Assembly (NCBI RefSeq): GCF_900112765.1
Contig: NZ_FOMZ01000002.1
Location: 124,001-188,000 of the forward strand
Direction: 5' to 3'
Source: Actinopolyspora alba
GTDB lineage: Bacteria > Actinomycetota > Actinomycetes > Mycobacteriales > Pseudonocardiaceae
DNA length: 64,000 bases
The notes under the pieces are model-generated. The model had not been told where the DNA came from. It saw only the letters and a list, made by a program, of their open reading frames with translations, and did no database searches. Made by a program: the position numbers and the translations under genes. Positions 7,149-15,680 of the stretch are shown here, piece after piece; the first letter of the stretch is position 1, and the number at the start of each line of letters is the position of its first letter.

Positions 7149-9722
7149 GTGGCTCCGCCGAACCTGACCCGCCAACAGGCAGAGCAGCGCGCCGAACTGC
7201 TGCGCGTGCACTCCTACGCGATCGAGCTCGACCTGTCCGACGGCGCGGGCGGGGAGAACGTGGAGGTCTTCGGATCGAAGACGACCGTGCGGTTCGCCGC
7301 CCGACAGGGCGCCACCACGTGGATCGATCTGATGGCCGCACAAGTGCACCAGGCCTCCCTCAACGGCGTGGAACTGGATCTGTCCGACTACGACGAGGAA
7401 ACGGGGATCGCGCTCCCCGACCTGGCGGAGCAGAACGAGCTGGTCGTACGCGCCGACTGCCACTACACCAACACCGGTGAGGGGCTGCACCGTTTCGTCG
7501 ATCCCGTGGACGGCGGGGTGTATCTCTACAGCCAGTTCGAGACGGCCGACGCCAAACGGATGTTCGCCTGCTTCGACCAGCCCGACCTCAAGGCGAGTTT
7601 CCAGCTGACGGTGACGGCGCCGAGCACCTGGCGGGTCGTTTCGAACTCACCGGGCGAGATCACCGCTTCCAGCGAAACCCGCGCCACGCACACCTTCGAG
7701 GCCACCGCCCCGATCTCCACCTACCTGGTGGCACTGGTGGCGGGCCCCTACGCGGAGTGGCGCGACGTCTACAGCGGCCCGGAGGGCGAGATCCCGCTCG
7801 GGCTCTACTGCCGTGCCTCGCTGGCCGAGTACCTGGATCCCGAACGGCTGTTCACCGAGACCAAGCAGGGATTCGGCTTCTACCAGCGGGCGTTCGGCGT
7901 GCCCTACCCGTTCGCCAAGTACGACCAGTGCTTCGTGCCCGAGTTCAACGCGGGTGCCATGGAGAACGCCGGCTGCGTGACCTTCCTGGAGGACTACGTC
8001 TTCAGGTCGAGGGTCACCGGGTACTTCTACGAGCGCCGCGCCGAAACGGTGCTGCACGAGATGGCGCACATGTGGTTCGGCGATCTGGTCACCATGCGCT
8101 GGTGGGACGACCTCTGGCTGAACGAGTCCTTCGCGACCTGGGCCAGCGTGCTCGCGCAGGCCAACGCCACCGAGTACACCCACGCCTGGACGACCTTCGC
8201 GAACGTGGAGAAGTCCTGGGCATACCGGCAGGACCAGCTGCCCTCCACGCACCCGGTGGCAGCCGACATCGAGGACCTGCAGGCCGTCGAGGTCAACTTC
8301 GACGGGATCACCTACGCCAAGGGCGCCTCGGTGCTCAAGCAGCTGGTGTCCTACGTGGGGCTGGAGAACTTCCTCAGCGGGTTGAAGATCTACTTCGACA
8401 GGCACGCCTGGGGCAACGCGCGGCTCTCCGACCTGCTCACCGCGCTCGAGGAGGCGTCGGGGCGGGACCTGTCGTGGTGGAGTGCGCAGTGGTTGGAAAC
8501 CACGGGGCTCAACACGGTGCGCCCCGAGTTCGAGACCGACGAGCAGGACCGCTTCACCGAGTTCACGGTGCTGCAGGGGCCCGCGAGTCCGGGCGAGGGC
8601 GAGTACCGCACGCACCGCATCGCGGTGGGCGTCTACGACGACGACCCCACCACGGGCAAGCTGGTCCGCACGCACCGGGTCGAGCTCGACATCTCCGGTG
8701 AGCGCACCGACGCCCCCGAACTCGTCGGGGTGCCGCGCGGCAAGCTCGTGCTGGTCAACGACGACGACCTGAGCTACTGCACGATGCGGCTGGACTCGCG
8801 ATCGCTGGCCACCCTGGTGGAGCGGATCGCCGACATCGATCAGTCGTTGCCGCGCGCGTTGTGCTGGTCGACCGCCTGGGAGATGACCAGGGACGCGGAG
8901 ATGCGGGCGCGCGACTTCGTCAGCCTCGTGCTCGGCAAGGACAGCGACGGCGGCATCGGAGGCAAATCCGAGATCGGCGTGGTGCAGCGGGTCCTGATGC
9001 AGGCGCGCACGGCACTGGGCGCCTATGCCGATCCGGGTTGGCAACCGGAGGGTTGGCAGCGCTACACGGATCGGCTGCTGGAGCTGGCACGCGGCGCCCG
9101 GCCCGGTTCGGACAACCAGCTCGCCTTCGTCAACGCGTTGACGGCCGCGAAGCTCGACGAGGACAAGCTCACGTTGCTGCGCGGTTGGCTCGACGGTTCG
9201 CGGGTGCTGGAGGGATTGGTGGTGGACACCGACCTGCGCTGGCAACTGCTGCACGCCCTCGTGGCACACGGCGCGGCGGACGAGTCCGAGATCGACGCGG
9301 AGCTGGCAGCCGACTCCACCGCCACCGGCAGGCGGCGCGCGGAGCGCGCGCGGGCGCTCCTGCCCACACCCGAGGCCAAGGAACGGGCGTGGCAGCGAGC
9401 CGTGCACGACGACGAACTGCCCAACGCCATCAACGAAGCGATCATCTCCGGGTTCCAGCATCCCGCCCAGCACGAGCTGTTGCTCCCCTACGTGCGGCGT
9501 TACTTCGACGAGATCGACGAGGTGTGGCAACGGCGCTCCAGCGAGCGGGCACAGCCGACGGTGATGGGGCTGTTCCCCTCCTGGTCCGTGGACCCCGGGA
9601 CGGTCGAGGCCGCGGACACCTGGCTCGCCGGGGAGCACCCCTCGGCCCTGCGTCGCCTGGTCTCGGAGGGCCGTGCCGGAGTGGTGCGCGCGCTGACGGC
9701 ACGCGAGTTCGACCGCTCCTGA
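7149..9722 (+). CDS. pepN: Aminopeptidase N (M1 zinc metallopeptidase)
   Basis: 857-residue cytosolic aminopeptidase removing N-terminal residues from peptides. The exopeptidase motif GAMEN is at residues 269-273. The zinc motif is H303-E-M-A-H307 with E326 eighteen residues further (WLNESFA). The C-terminal half is the ERAP1-like helical domain (LPRALCWSTAWEMTRDAEM onwards). The start is GTG 7149, preceded by GAGGTGAT with short spacing. The actinobacterial PepN length is about 850 residues. It corresponds to Rv2467 in the conserved block. Confidence 0.96.
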   Translation: MAPPNLTRQQAEQRAELLRVHSYAIELDLSDGAGGENVEVFGSKTTVRFAARQGATTWIDLMAAQVHQASLNGVELDLSDYDEETGIALPDLAEQNELVVRADCHYTNTGEGLHRFVDPVDGGVYLYSQFETADAKRMFACFDQPDLKASFQLTVTAPSTWRVVSNSPGEITASSETRATHTFEATAPISTYLVALVAGPYAEWRDVYSGPEGEIPLGLYCRASLAEYLDPERLFTETKQGFGFYQRAFGVPYPFAKYDQCFVPEFNAGAMENAGCVTFLEDYVFRSRVTGYFYERRAETVLHEMAHMWFGDLVTMRWWDDLWLNESFATWASVLAQANATEYTHAWTTFANVEKSWAYRQDQLPSTHPVAADIEDLQAVEVNFDGITYAKGASVLKQLVSYVGLENFLSGLKIYFDRHAWGNARLSDLLTALEEASGRDLSWWSAQWLETTGLNTVRPEFETDEQDRFTEFTVLQGPASPGEGEYRTHRIAVGVYDDDPTTGKLVRTHRVELDISGERTDAPELVGVPRGKLVLVNDDDLSYCTMRLDSRSLATLVERIADIDQSLPRALCWSTAWEMTRDAEMRARDFVSLVLGKDSDGGIGGKSEIGVVQRVLMQARTALGAYADPGWQPEGWQRYTDRLLELARGARPGSDNQLAFVNALTAAKLDEDKLTLLRGWLDGSRVLEGLVVDTDLRWQLLHALVAHGAADESEIDAELAADSTATGRRRAERARALLPTPEAKERAWQRAVHDDELPNAINEAIISGFQHPAQHELLLPYVRRYFDEIDEVWQRRSSERAQPTVMGLFPSWSVDPGTVEAADTWLAGEHPSALRRLVSEGRAGVVRALTAREFDRS

Positions 9723-9940
9723 TCGGAAAGCACAGCACGGGTGGTCGGGCTCGCGAAGCCTCCTTCACGGACCCGGCCACCCGATCTCCGGCCCGAGGGC
9801 ACGCCGTTGCCCGCTCCCCACCGGACGGCACCGCCACGAGCACGCCCTTCCGGGTGGCATCCGGCGAAGATCACCCAATCGCAGGATCACCGCGCGTAGG
9901 CTTGTGATCGCGCACCGTCCAACACGTCGTGGAGCGGCCG

Positions 9941-10687
9941 ATGCCCGAGCTGATAACCGCCATCGCCACGCTGTTGTGGCCGCTGATCACCCTGCTGGTG
10001 CTGCTGCTGTTCCGACAGGCGATCGGAAGAGTGCTGCGTACCGCCGAGAAACGCGAGCTGGAGTTCGAGGTGGGCGGGCAGCGGCTCACCTTCCACGAGC
10101 TCAACGATCAACAGAACGAGATGATCCAGGACCTGCAGCGACAACTCAGCATCCTGAGCAGTCGACTGGACGAGCGGGAAGCGGTGCCTGCGGGCACGGT
10201 CCCGAGCAGGGGCGGGGACGGGGCGAGCACGCCCGAGGAACCCGCCGGGTGGGAACTGGACGGCGATCCCGAGTCGGCTGAGCTGCCCCCCGTACAGGCA
10301 CCGGTGGGTCCGGAACCGTTCGCGGTGCTGTGGGTCACCGACCGCGCCCAGAGCCACGCACTGCTCGTGGAGCAGCTCCGCAACAACGGGGTGCGGGTGA
10401 CGATCACGGCCACCACGTCGGAGGCGGTGGCCGAAGTGTCCAAACGGCCCTACCGCGTGGTGGTTTCGGACATGGCCCGCAAGGAGGACGGGCAGTGGAT
10501 CACAGACGCGGGCCTGGCGCTACTCCGCGAGCTGCGCGACCTGGGCATGGAGATACCGGTGATCGTCTTCGGCACGCAGCGCGGGCAGCTGCAACACGCC
10601 AACCAGGCTCGCCAGTTGGGCGCCGTGGCCACCACGTCCTCGTCCTACGAGATGTTCCGACACTTCCAGAACTTCGGGCTGCTCTGA
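9941..10687 (+). CDS. Membrane-anchored protein with receiver-like domain
   Basis: 248 residues from ATG 9941, which has GGAG six bases upstream (an in-frame GTG at 9929 is less likely). Layout: one N-terminal TM helix (about residues 4-24), a coiled-coil segment (LNDQQNEMIQDLQRQLSILSSRLDE), a Pro/Gly-rich linker, then a C-terminal fold like a response-regulator receiver. That domain begins FAVLWVTDRAQSHALLVEQL, has a candidate phospho-acceptor Asp177 (VVVSDMARKEDG), then EIPVIVFGTQRGQ. The conserved Lys after strand beta5 is not evident (GAVATTSSSYEMF). No output domain or adjacent kinase is present. Function unknown. Confidence 0.7.
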   Translation: MPELITAIATLLWPLITLLVLLLFRQAIGRVLRTAEKRELEFEVGGQRLTFHELNDQQNEMIQDLQRQLSILSSRLDEREAVPAGTVPSRGGDGASTPEEPAGWELDGDPESAELPPVQAPVGPEPFAVLWVTDRAQSHALLVEQLRNNGVRVTITATTSEAVAEVSKRPYRVVVSDMARKEDGQWITDAGLALLRELRDLGMEIPVIVFGTQRGQLQHANQARQLGAVATTSSSYEMFRHFQNFGLL

Positions 10688-10738
10688 GCGTCCCCCGCCG
10701 TCACCGGGACGGGATCGTGATCGGGCGTCTCGGCACGC

Positions 10739-10777
10739 CCCGGGTGTTCCGGCGTGTCCGCCGCCGAAACACCCGGG
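10739..10777. terminator. Long hairpin between convergent genes
   Basis: 16-bp arms (10739-10754 and 10762-10777) with a single mismatch and a 7-nt loop; each outer end reads CCCGGGTGTT or its complement. It lies between the receiver-like gene and the TPM-domain gene. Just downstream, a short direct repeat CTGCCGGTGGAAACCCCG occurs twice within 10794-10832. Confidence 0.65.
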
Positions 10778-10832
10778 TCCGCGGTTCGAAACCCTGCCGG
10801 TGGAAACCCCGGGCCTGCCGGTGGAAACCCCG

Positions 10833-11339
10833 TCAGTGATGCTCACCTTCGGTTTCGAAATCGGTTCCGGCCGCGTCGGAGAGCATCCGCAACGCGCCGA
10901 TGAGCCCCTCGATCAGGTCACCCTCCTTGAAGGAGGCGACCATGTTCATCACGGCCAGGTTGCAAGTGCGGTCGGGTATCCGCCGATAGGCCTGTTCGCC
11001 GGTGACGATCTCCAGACAACGCTGGGAGGGCGAGACGGCGATGAGCACACCGCGCGATGCGCGGCCGCCCAGACCGGCGTGGATCTGCTCGGCACGCTCA
11101 CGGGTTCGCTCCCCCAGACCACCGAGGTAGATCGCGAATTCGAGCCCGGTCGTGCGGGTGGACAGTGTCAGCGCCTCGTCCAACCGCGCGAGCTCTCCCG
11201 GGGAGAACGGCAGTTTCGGGCGCTCCGGCTCGATACGGCGCGCGATCGACAGCCGACCACCCGCTGTAAGAGCGTGTCCCTCCTCGAGTTCGGCCGGGTT
11301 CACGTCCGCCGCTGTTCGGGTCATCTCACCAGTTGCCAC
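10833..11339 (-). CDS. DUF5130 / TPM-domain family protein
   Basis: 168 residues, actinobacterial DUF5130 type and the positional equivalent of Rv2468c (recalled). The alpha/beta TPM-like core is visible as LDEALTLSTRTTGLEFAIYLG, GRASRGVLIAVSPSQRCLEIVTG, AYRRIPDRTCNLAV and MVASFKEGDLIEGLIGAL. There is no signal peptide or TM helix. The start is GTG 11339, five bases after GGGGAGG; this start overlaps the end of the upstream small membrane gene by 14 bp, implying translational coupling. Biochemical function unknown. Confidence 0.8.
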   Translation of the reverse strand: MATGEMTRTAADVNPAELEEGHALTAGGRLSIARRIEPERPKLPFSPGELARLDEALTLSTRTTGLEFAIYLGGLGERTRERAEQIHAGLGGRASRGVLIAVSPSQRCLEIVTGEQAYRRIPDRTCNLAVMNMVASFKEGDLIEGLIGALRMLSDAAGTDFETEGEHH

Positions 11340-11574
11340 GAGCGCCTCCCCTTGCGGTACCGGTCTCCGACTCGGACTCCGCGTGTTCGGTAGATGGGCT
11401 GCTGGGGCTCACACCGGCGGGGTTCGCCACCCACAGCACCGACGGGAAGTTCCACTCCCCGTCGGGGCGGTAACGGGCACGGAACAGTCTCGGCCACAGC
11501 ACCATCAACATGACGAGGCCGTAGACAGCCGCCGGTATCACGGCCAAGACGAGTACGGTCTGCACGACAGTCAC
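11326..11574 (-). CDS. Small single-pass membrane protein
   Basis: 82 residues from GTG 11574 (VTVVQTVLVLAVIPAAVYG). One TM helix is followed by WPRLFRARYRPDGEWNFPSVLWVANPAG and a Ser/Glu-rich tail. The Y-R-P-G/D-x-x-W-N-x-P-x-x-W-x-A-N-P pattern is typical of small actinobacterial membrane proteins next to DUF5130 genes. The open frame up to 11712 upstream is not protein-like. It overlaps the DUF5130 gene and is probably co-transcribed with it. No function is known. Confidence 0.7.
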   Translation of the reverse strand: MTVVQTVLVLAVIPAAVYGLVMLMVLWPRLFRARYRPDGEWNFPSVLWVANPAGVSPSSPSTEHAESESETGTARGGARGNW

Positions 11575-11926
11575 ACCAGCACGGTATCCGATTTCCCCCA
11601 CGCGCGGTCGACTACCTGTGCCTCCTGCCTCACCCACTGGGAAAACCTCACCCCGTTCCCAGCACAACCCGACCGCGACGCCGTGAAGTAATCGTGCGGT
11701 CACTAAATACACACCACGACTGACACCATTCCTTGTCCCCCGGGCACCTTCGGTGCTGCTTTCGCCCCATTCGGAACCGCCATTCGGAGCCGAACCGGAC
11801 GGCCGCTCGGAGGGGTCGAGTTGGCGGCTTGTACCGGACAGTTTCCGATTCTAGATTTCACCTGTATGGATCTTGCGTAATTGATCGCATCCATGACAGG
11901 AGCAGTTCCGAACACGTGAGGAAACG
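11575..11926. other. Divergent intergenic region, with candidate promoter for the GVRISG gene
   Basis: 352 bp without a supported gene; base composition falls below the local average after about 11830. A plausible sigma-A-like promoter on the plus strand is TTGTAC (11829-11834), 17 bases, TAGATT (11852-11857), about 70 bases before the GVRISG start. No operator stands out. Confidence 0.35.
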
Positions 11927-12466
11927 ATGATGACCATCGAAACCGGGAACAGCAGCGCCAATTTGATCTTTCCGTGTGACGCATTTACCCCGAATGAATA
12001 CTCTGCGTGCACAAAACGGGTGATCCGAACCGGGACGGGAACCGGGACCGGAACTCGGCTCCGGACGGGGGTGCGGATCAGCGGCAGGGAAGGCGTGCGG
12101 ATCAGCGGACACGCCGGTGTGCGAATCAGCGGCAGGAGCGGCGTGCGAATCAGTGGCCGCGCGGGAGTACGGATCAGCTCGCTGGGCGGGGTGCGGATCA
12201 GCGGCCATCAGCGAGGAGTGCGAATCAGTGGCAGCCACGACTCCCGCCGGGCGGACTCCGGCGCGGGCGTGCGGATCAGCGGCAACACCGGAACGGGCGG
12301 AACGAACGAACGCCGACCTGCCACGCCGCGCTGTAACGAACGGCGAAGGGGCGGACGGCAGCCGGTCACACCGGTGGGAGACACACCGCGACCCGGGCAG
12401 AGCCGCGGCGCTCATCGGGACGGGCCGAGCATCGAGAACGACGGCCCGCCTCACCGTTCAGTGTGA
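11927..12466 (+). CDS. GVRISG octapeptide-repeat protein, function unknown
   Basis: 179 residues, start ATG 11927 (ATG 11930 also possible) after a good GAGG site. Residues 1-32 form a short leader containing two Cys and no TM helix; a Thr/Gly-rich stretch follows; then come eight copies of GVRISG/S. The first six are spaced exactly eight residues apart and the last two more widely. Variation between copies falls almost wholly at synonymous positions (GTG/GTA, CGG/CGA, AGC/AGT), indicating selection on the peptide. The C-terminus is Arg/Pro-rich. Alternating Val/Ile with Gly turns suggests a beta-rich repeat. I recognise no family. It ends 9 bp into the convergent HNH gene. Confidence 0.65.
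   Translation: MMTIETGNSSANLIFPCDAFTPNEYSACTKRVIRTGTGTGTGTRLRTGVRISGREGVRISGHAGVRISGRSGVRISGRAGVRISSLGGVRISGHQRGVRISGSHDSRRADSGAGVRISGNTGTGGTNERRPATPRCNERRRGGRQPVTPVGDTPRPGQSRGAHRDGPSIENDGPPHRSV
12068..12283 (+). repeat. 24-bp tandem repeat encoding GVRISGxx
   Basis: Val codons of the eight units begin at 12071, 12095, 12119, 12143, 12167, 12191, 12218 and 12269, so six units keep an exact 24-bp period. The DNA core GTGCGGATCAGCGG is degenerate only where codons are degenerate. Read on the minus strand the same repeat gives D-P/S-H variants, that is, non-synonymous change, which favours the plus-strand reading. Confidence 0.85.
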
Positions 12467-13108
12467 TGCGACCTCGCCGAGATAGGGCAACCACATCGGA
12501 TCGGGGTCGGTCGCGCCGGCCAACAGCCGCCAGTGCCTGCCGCGCGGCGCCTTCGGCGTCTCCGGAAGGCGCCACCCCAGCTCACGAAGCGTCCGATCGG
12601 CCTTTCGATGATTACACCGCGTACAACAGGCCACACAGTTCTCCCAGCTGTGTGCGCCACCCCTGCTCCGAGGAACCACATGATCGATGGTCTCCGCACG
12701 CACGCCGCAGTAAACACAGCGATGGTTGTCCCGCAGCATCAAGGCGGAGCGGGACAGCGGAACCCGCCCGCGATAGGGAACGTGCACGAACCGGCTCAGT
12801 CTGATGACCGAGGGAACCTCGATGCTGTGCGTCGCCGAATGCAACATCGATCCAGCGGAATCACCGTGCACCACTTCGGCCTTGCCGCAGACGATCAACA
12901 CGATCGCCCTGCGCACGGGCAGTGCGGTCAACGGTTCGAACGTCGTGTTCAGTAGTAGTACCCGCCGCTTCGGCCAAGCGCCCACGCCCTCCGATCTGTC
13001 GACGGAGGCCGACAGCCGGTGACCCCGCTTACGTCCGGCAGGACGCGCGGGGGCGCGGGGCGGCGCCGCCTTCGGAGCGCCGCACGGGATCGGTTTTCGG
13101 TCGGGCAC
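12458..13108 (-). CDS. HNH endonuclease
   Basis: 216 residues from GTG 13108, seven bases after GGAGGT; the frame is open further upstream but is not protein-like. The conserved domain runs VLLLNTTFEPLTALPVRRAI, then VPSVIRLSRFVHVPYRGRVPLSR, then the HNH zinc core: C-V-Y-C, IDHVVPRSRGG, ENCVACCTRCNHRKADR. This matches the widespread actinobacterial stand-alone HNH family and the Rv2469c position (recalled). Role unknown; DNA cleavage or repair is plausible. It is convergent with the GVRISG gene and divergent from the prolyl oligopeptidase. Confidence 0.88.
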   Translation of the reverse strand: MPDRKPIPCGAPKAAPPRAPARPAGRKRGHRLSASVDRSEGVGAWPKRRVLLLNTTFEPLTALPVRRAIVLIVCGKAEVVHGDSAGSMLHSATHSIEVPSVIRLSRFVHVPYRGRVPLSRSALMLRDNHRCVYCGVRAETIDHVVPRSRGGAHSWENCVACCTRCNHRKADRTLRELGWRLPETPKAPRGRHWRLLAGATDPDPMWLPYLGEVASH

Positions 13109-13331
13109 TCGACCACCTCCACCGTGTATGTGCATCAGTCGAACACAGAACCCGCCCGGAACGCACGTGTGATCCGCGCCGCACCGGTGACCGGATACCG
13201 AAAATTCGACGAAGAGAAGGCAACACGATCGGAAATGTACGGTTATCCGTGGCGACGAAGCCACTCCGATCATTCGGATCCAGCCGATTCGGCACACGAC
13301 CGACCGCGTCATGTGAACGGACGAACGTTTT

Positions 13332-13345
13332 CGATACCCGTATCG
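13332..13345 (+). promoter_or_regulatory. Short palindrome upstream of prolyl oligopeptidase
   Basis: CGATAC and GTATCG separated by CC, ending eight bases before the GTG start of the peptidase gene. It could be an operator or chance; no regulator is adjacent. The rest of the 245-bp divergent region shows nothing else clear. Confidence 0.25.
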
Positions 13346-13353
13346 TCCGGGGA

Positions 13354-15471
13354 GTGAACGAGGTTCAGTCATTGCCGGAGTCATATCCGAACGCGCATCG
13401 CACGGACACGGTGGAAACGCCGCACGGGTTCGAGGTGCGCGATCCCTACCGCTGGTTGGAAGACCCTTCGGACCCGGCCTGCGAGGCGTGGTCACGTGAG
13501 CAGGACCGACTCACCGACGCGTGGCTGCGCGACCTGCCCCGGCGCGAGGAGATCACCGAGCGGCTGAGCGCGCTGCTGCGCACCGGGTCGGTGTCGGCGC
13601 CGGTGTGGCGCAACGGCCGCTCGTTCTTCACCAGAAGGGAGAGCGACCAGGAGTTCCCGGTGCTGTTCGTGCGCGAACCGAGCGGAACGGTTCGGCAACT
13701 GCTCGACGTGACCGAGCTCGATCCGTCCGGACTGACGACGCTGGACCGGTGGAGTCCCAGTCCGGAAGGGGACCGACTCGCCTACCAGGTCTCGAGCGGC
13801 GGGGACGAGGAGTCGCTGCTGCACGTGCTGGACGTGACCACGGGCGAACCGCTGGAAGGTCCCATCGACCGGTGCCGCTACTCCTCGGTGGCCTGGCTTC
13901 CCGGTGGCGCCGAGTTCTACTACGTCCGCAGGATCGCCCCTGAGCTGGTCCCCGAGGACGAACGACAGTTCCACCGCCGGGTGTGGCTGCACCGGGTGGG
14001 AAGCGACCCGGACGAGGACGTGCTGGTCCACGGCGAACAGCTGCATCACACCTACTTCTACTCCGTGAGCCTGTCCCCGGACGGCAGCTGGCTGCTGGTG
14101 CACGGCAGTCCGGGAACGGCACGTCGTGATTCGCTGTGGATAGCGGATCTGCGAAACGGTGAGCGCGTTCCCGAACTGCGACGCGTGCTGGACGACGAGC
14201 AGGGCGTGCAGGCGAGTGCTCGGGTGGAACCGGACGGGTGGATGTACATCCGCACCACGCTGGACGCCCCGCGCGGCAGGCTCTGCGTCGCCGATCCGAA
14301 CCGCCCGGACCCGACCGACTGGACGGAGCTGATCCCGGAGGATCCGGAATCGGTGCTGGAGACCTCACGCTGGCTCGACAGCACTGGGTCGGATCCGCGA
14401 CTGGCCGTGTTGCGCACCGCACACGCGGTCTCCGAACTCACACTGCACGACGCGGGCACCGGCGAGCTCCGTCGTGCGGTCCCGTTGCCCGGCACCGGCC
14501 AGGTGACCACGATGAACACGGTGGACACCCGGACCACGACCGGACGTGACCGCATCTGGCTCGGCTGGACCGATTTCGCCACTCCACCGTGCGTGTACTC
14601 GTACTCGGTGGCCACGGACGAGACGGAGGCGGTGGAACACGCCCCCGGCCAGGAGGCCGTACCGGAGATAACCAGCACCCAGCTGAGTTACAGCTCGGCG
14701 GACGGCACCACGGTACGGATGTTCGTGCTCGCTCCCGCCACACCACCGCACGGGCCACTGCCCACGCTGCTGACGGGGTACGGCGGTTTCGCACTGTCCA
14801 GGGAACCCGCCTACACCCCCAACGCGCTGGCGTGGGTAGCCGCGGGCGGTGTGTGGGCGTTGCCCTCGTTGCGCGGTGGTGCCGAGGAAGGGGAACAGTG
14901 GCACCGAGCGGGCATGCGGGAGAACAAACAACGCGTCTTCGACGACTTCCACGCCGCGGCCGAGCACCTGATCGAACGGGGCTGGACCACCTCGGAGCAG
15001 CTGGCCATCAGCGGTGGCTCCAACGGCGGGCTGCTCGTGGGAGCGGCGCTGACGCAACGCCCCGAGCTGTACCGGGCAGTGGTCTGCTCGGCGCCGCTGC
15101 TGGACATGGTGCGCTACGAGAAGTTCCTGCTCGGCAGACTGTGGAGCGAGGAGTACGGCAGCGCCGAGAATCCCGAGGAACTCGAATGGTTGCTGTCCTA
15201 CTCGCCGTACCACAACATCGGCGAGGCCACGGAGTACCCGGCGGTGCTGCTGTCGGTGTTCGAGTCGGACAGCCGGGTCGATCCGATGCACGCACGCAAG
15301 ATGTGCGCGGCACTGCAGCACGCGACGAGTTCACCACCGGACAAACGCCCCGTACTGCTCCGGCGCGAGACGGAGGTGGGGCATTCGGCACGTTCGGTCT
15401 CCCGTAGTGTGGGCATGGCGACCGACCATTTCGCGTTTCTCGCGGAAGCCACCGGACTCATCCGGAAGTAG
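13354..15471 (+). CDS. Prolyl oligopeptidase (S9A serine peptidase)
   Basis: 705 residues, the usual size of prolyl oligopeptidase, which cleaves short peptides after proline. The N-terminus PYRWLEDPSDPACEAWSREQ is the family hallmark. A seven-bladed propeller covers about residues 75-430, and the alpha/beta hydrolase domain follows. The catalytic triad is readable: Ser556 in GGSNGG, Asp643 in DSRVDPMHA, His677 in EVGHSARS. No signal peptide is seen, so it is likely cytosolic. The start is GTG 13354; TTG 13372 after GAGG is an alternative. It has no equivalent in the mycobacterial block as I recall it, so it is an insertion. Confidence 0.93.
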   Translation: MNEVQSLPESYPNAHRTDTVETPHGFEVRDPYRWLEDPSDPACEAWSREQDRLTDAWLRDLPRREEITERLSALLRTGSVSAPVWRNGRSFFTRRESDQEFPVLFVREPSGTVRQLLDVTELDPSGLTTLDRWSPSPEGDRLAYQVSSGGDEESLLHVLDVTTGEPLEGPIDRCRYSSVAWLPGGAEFYYVRRIAPELVPEDERQFHRRVWLHRVGSDPDEDVLVHGEQLHHTYFYSVSLSPDGSWLLVHGSPGTARRDSLWIADLRNGERVPELRRVLDDEQGVQASARVEPDGWMYIRTTLDAPRGRLCVADPNRPDPTDWTELIPEDPESVLETSRWLDSTGSDPRLAVLRTAHAVSELTLHDAGTGELRRAVPLPGTGQVTTMNTVDTRTTTGRDRIWLGWTDFATPPCVYSYSVATDETEAVEHAPGQEAVPEITSTQLSYSSADGTTVRMFVLAPATPPHGPLPTLLTGYGGFALSREPAYTPNALAWVAAGGVWALPSLRGGAEEGEQWHRAGMRENKQRVFDDFHAAAEHLIERGWTTSEQLAISGGSNGGLLVGAALTQRPELYRAVVCSAPLLDMVRYEKFLLGRLWSEEYGSAENPEELEWLLSYSPYHNIGEATEYPAVLLSVFESDSRVDPMHARKMCAALQHATSSPPDKRPVLLRRETEVGHSARSVSRSVGMATDHFAFLAEATGLIRK

Positions 15472-15481
15472 CAGGTCAGCG

Positions 15482-15506
15482 ACGGGTGCTTCGCAGGAGC
15501 ACCCGT
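15482..15506 (+). terminator. Terminator of prolyl oligopeptidase gene
   Basis: Perfect 9-bp arms ACGGGTGCT/AGCACCCGT around a 7-nt loop, beginning 11 nt after the stop codon. Confidence 0.6.
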
Positions 15507-15680
15507 GCTCGCATCGTGGACGGCGGGGCGTTCACGAAGCTCGCTCGACAACGCCGGGTCCGCTCGACGGCCTCGGGCGCACCGGCCCACCCGTCGGATC
15601 GCCGAAGCGCACGTGTGGGAGGCCCCACTCGTACACCGACCGTGAAGAACTTTCCAACGTCCGCGTGGAGCCCCGAAACC

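Noticed and set aside
7647-9638. 663-residue minus-strand ORF opposite pepN
   Set aside because: Long antisense frame produced by high-GC codon bias; pepN has a full catalytic motif set on the plus strand.
12068-12283. Repeat considered as a CRISPR array or iteron origin
   Set aside because: The period is only 24 bp with no spacers of constant length, and the variation follows codon degeneracy.
11858-12454. Minus-strand ORF through the GVRISG repeat (DPHA/DSHA repeats)
   Set aside because: Repeat units differ by amino-acid changes in this frame but are synonymous in the plus-strand frame.
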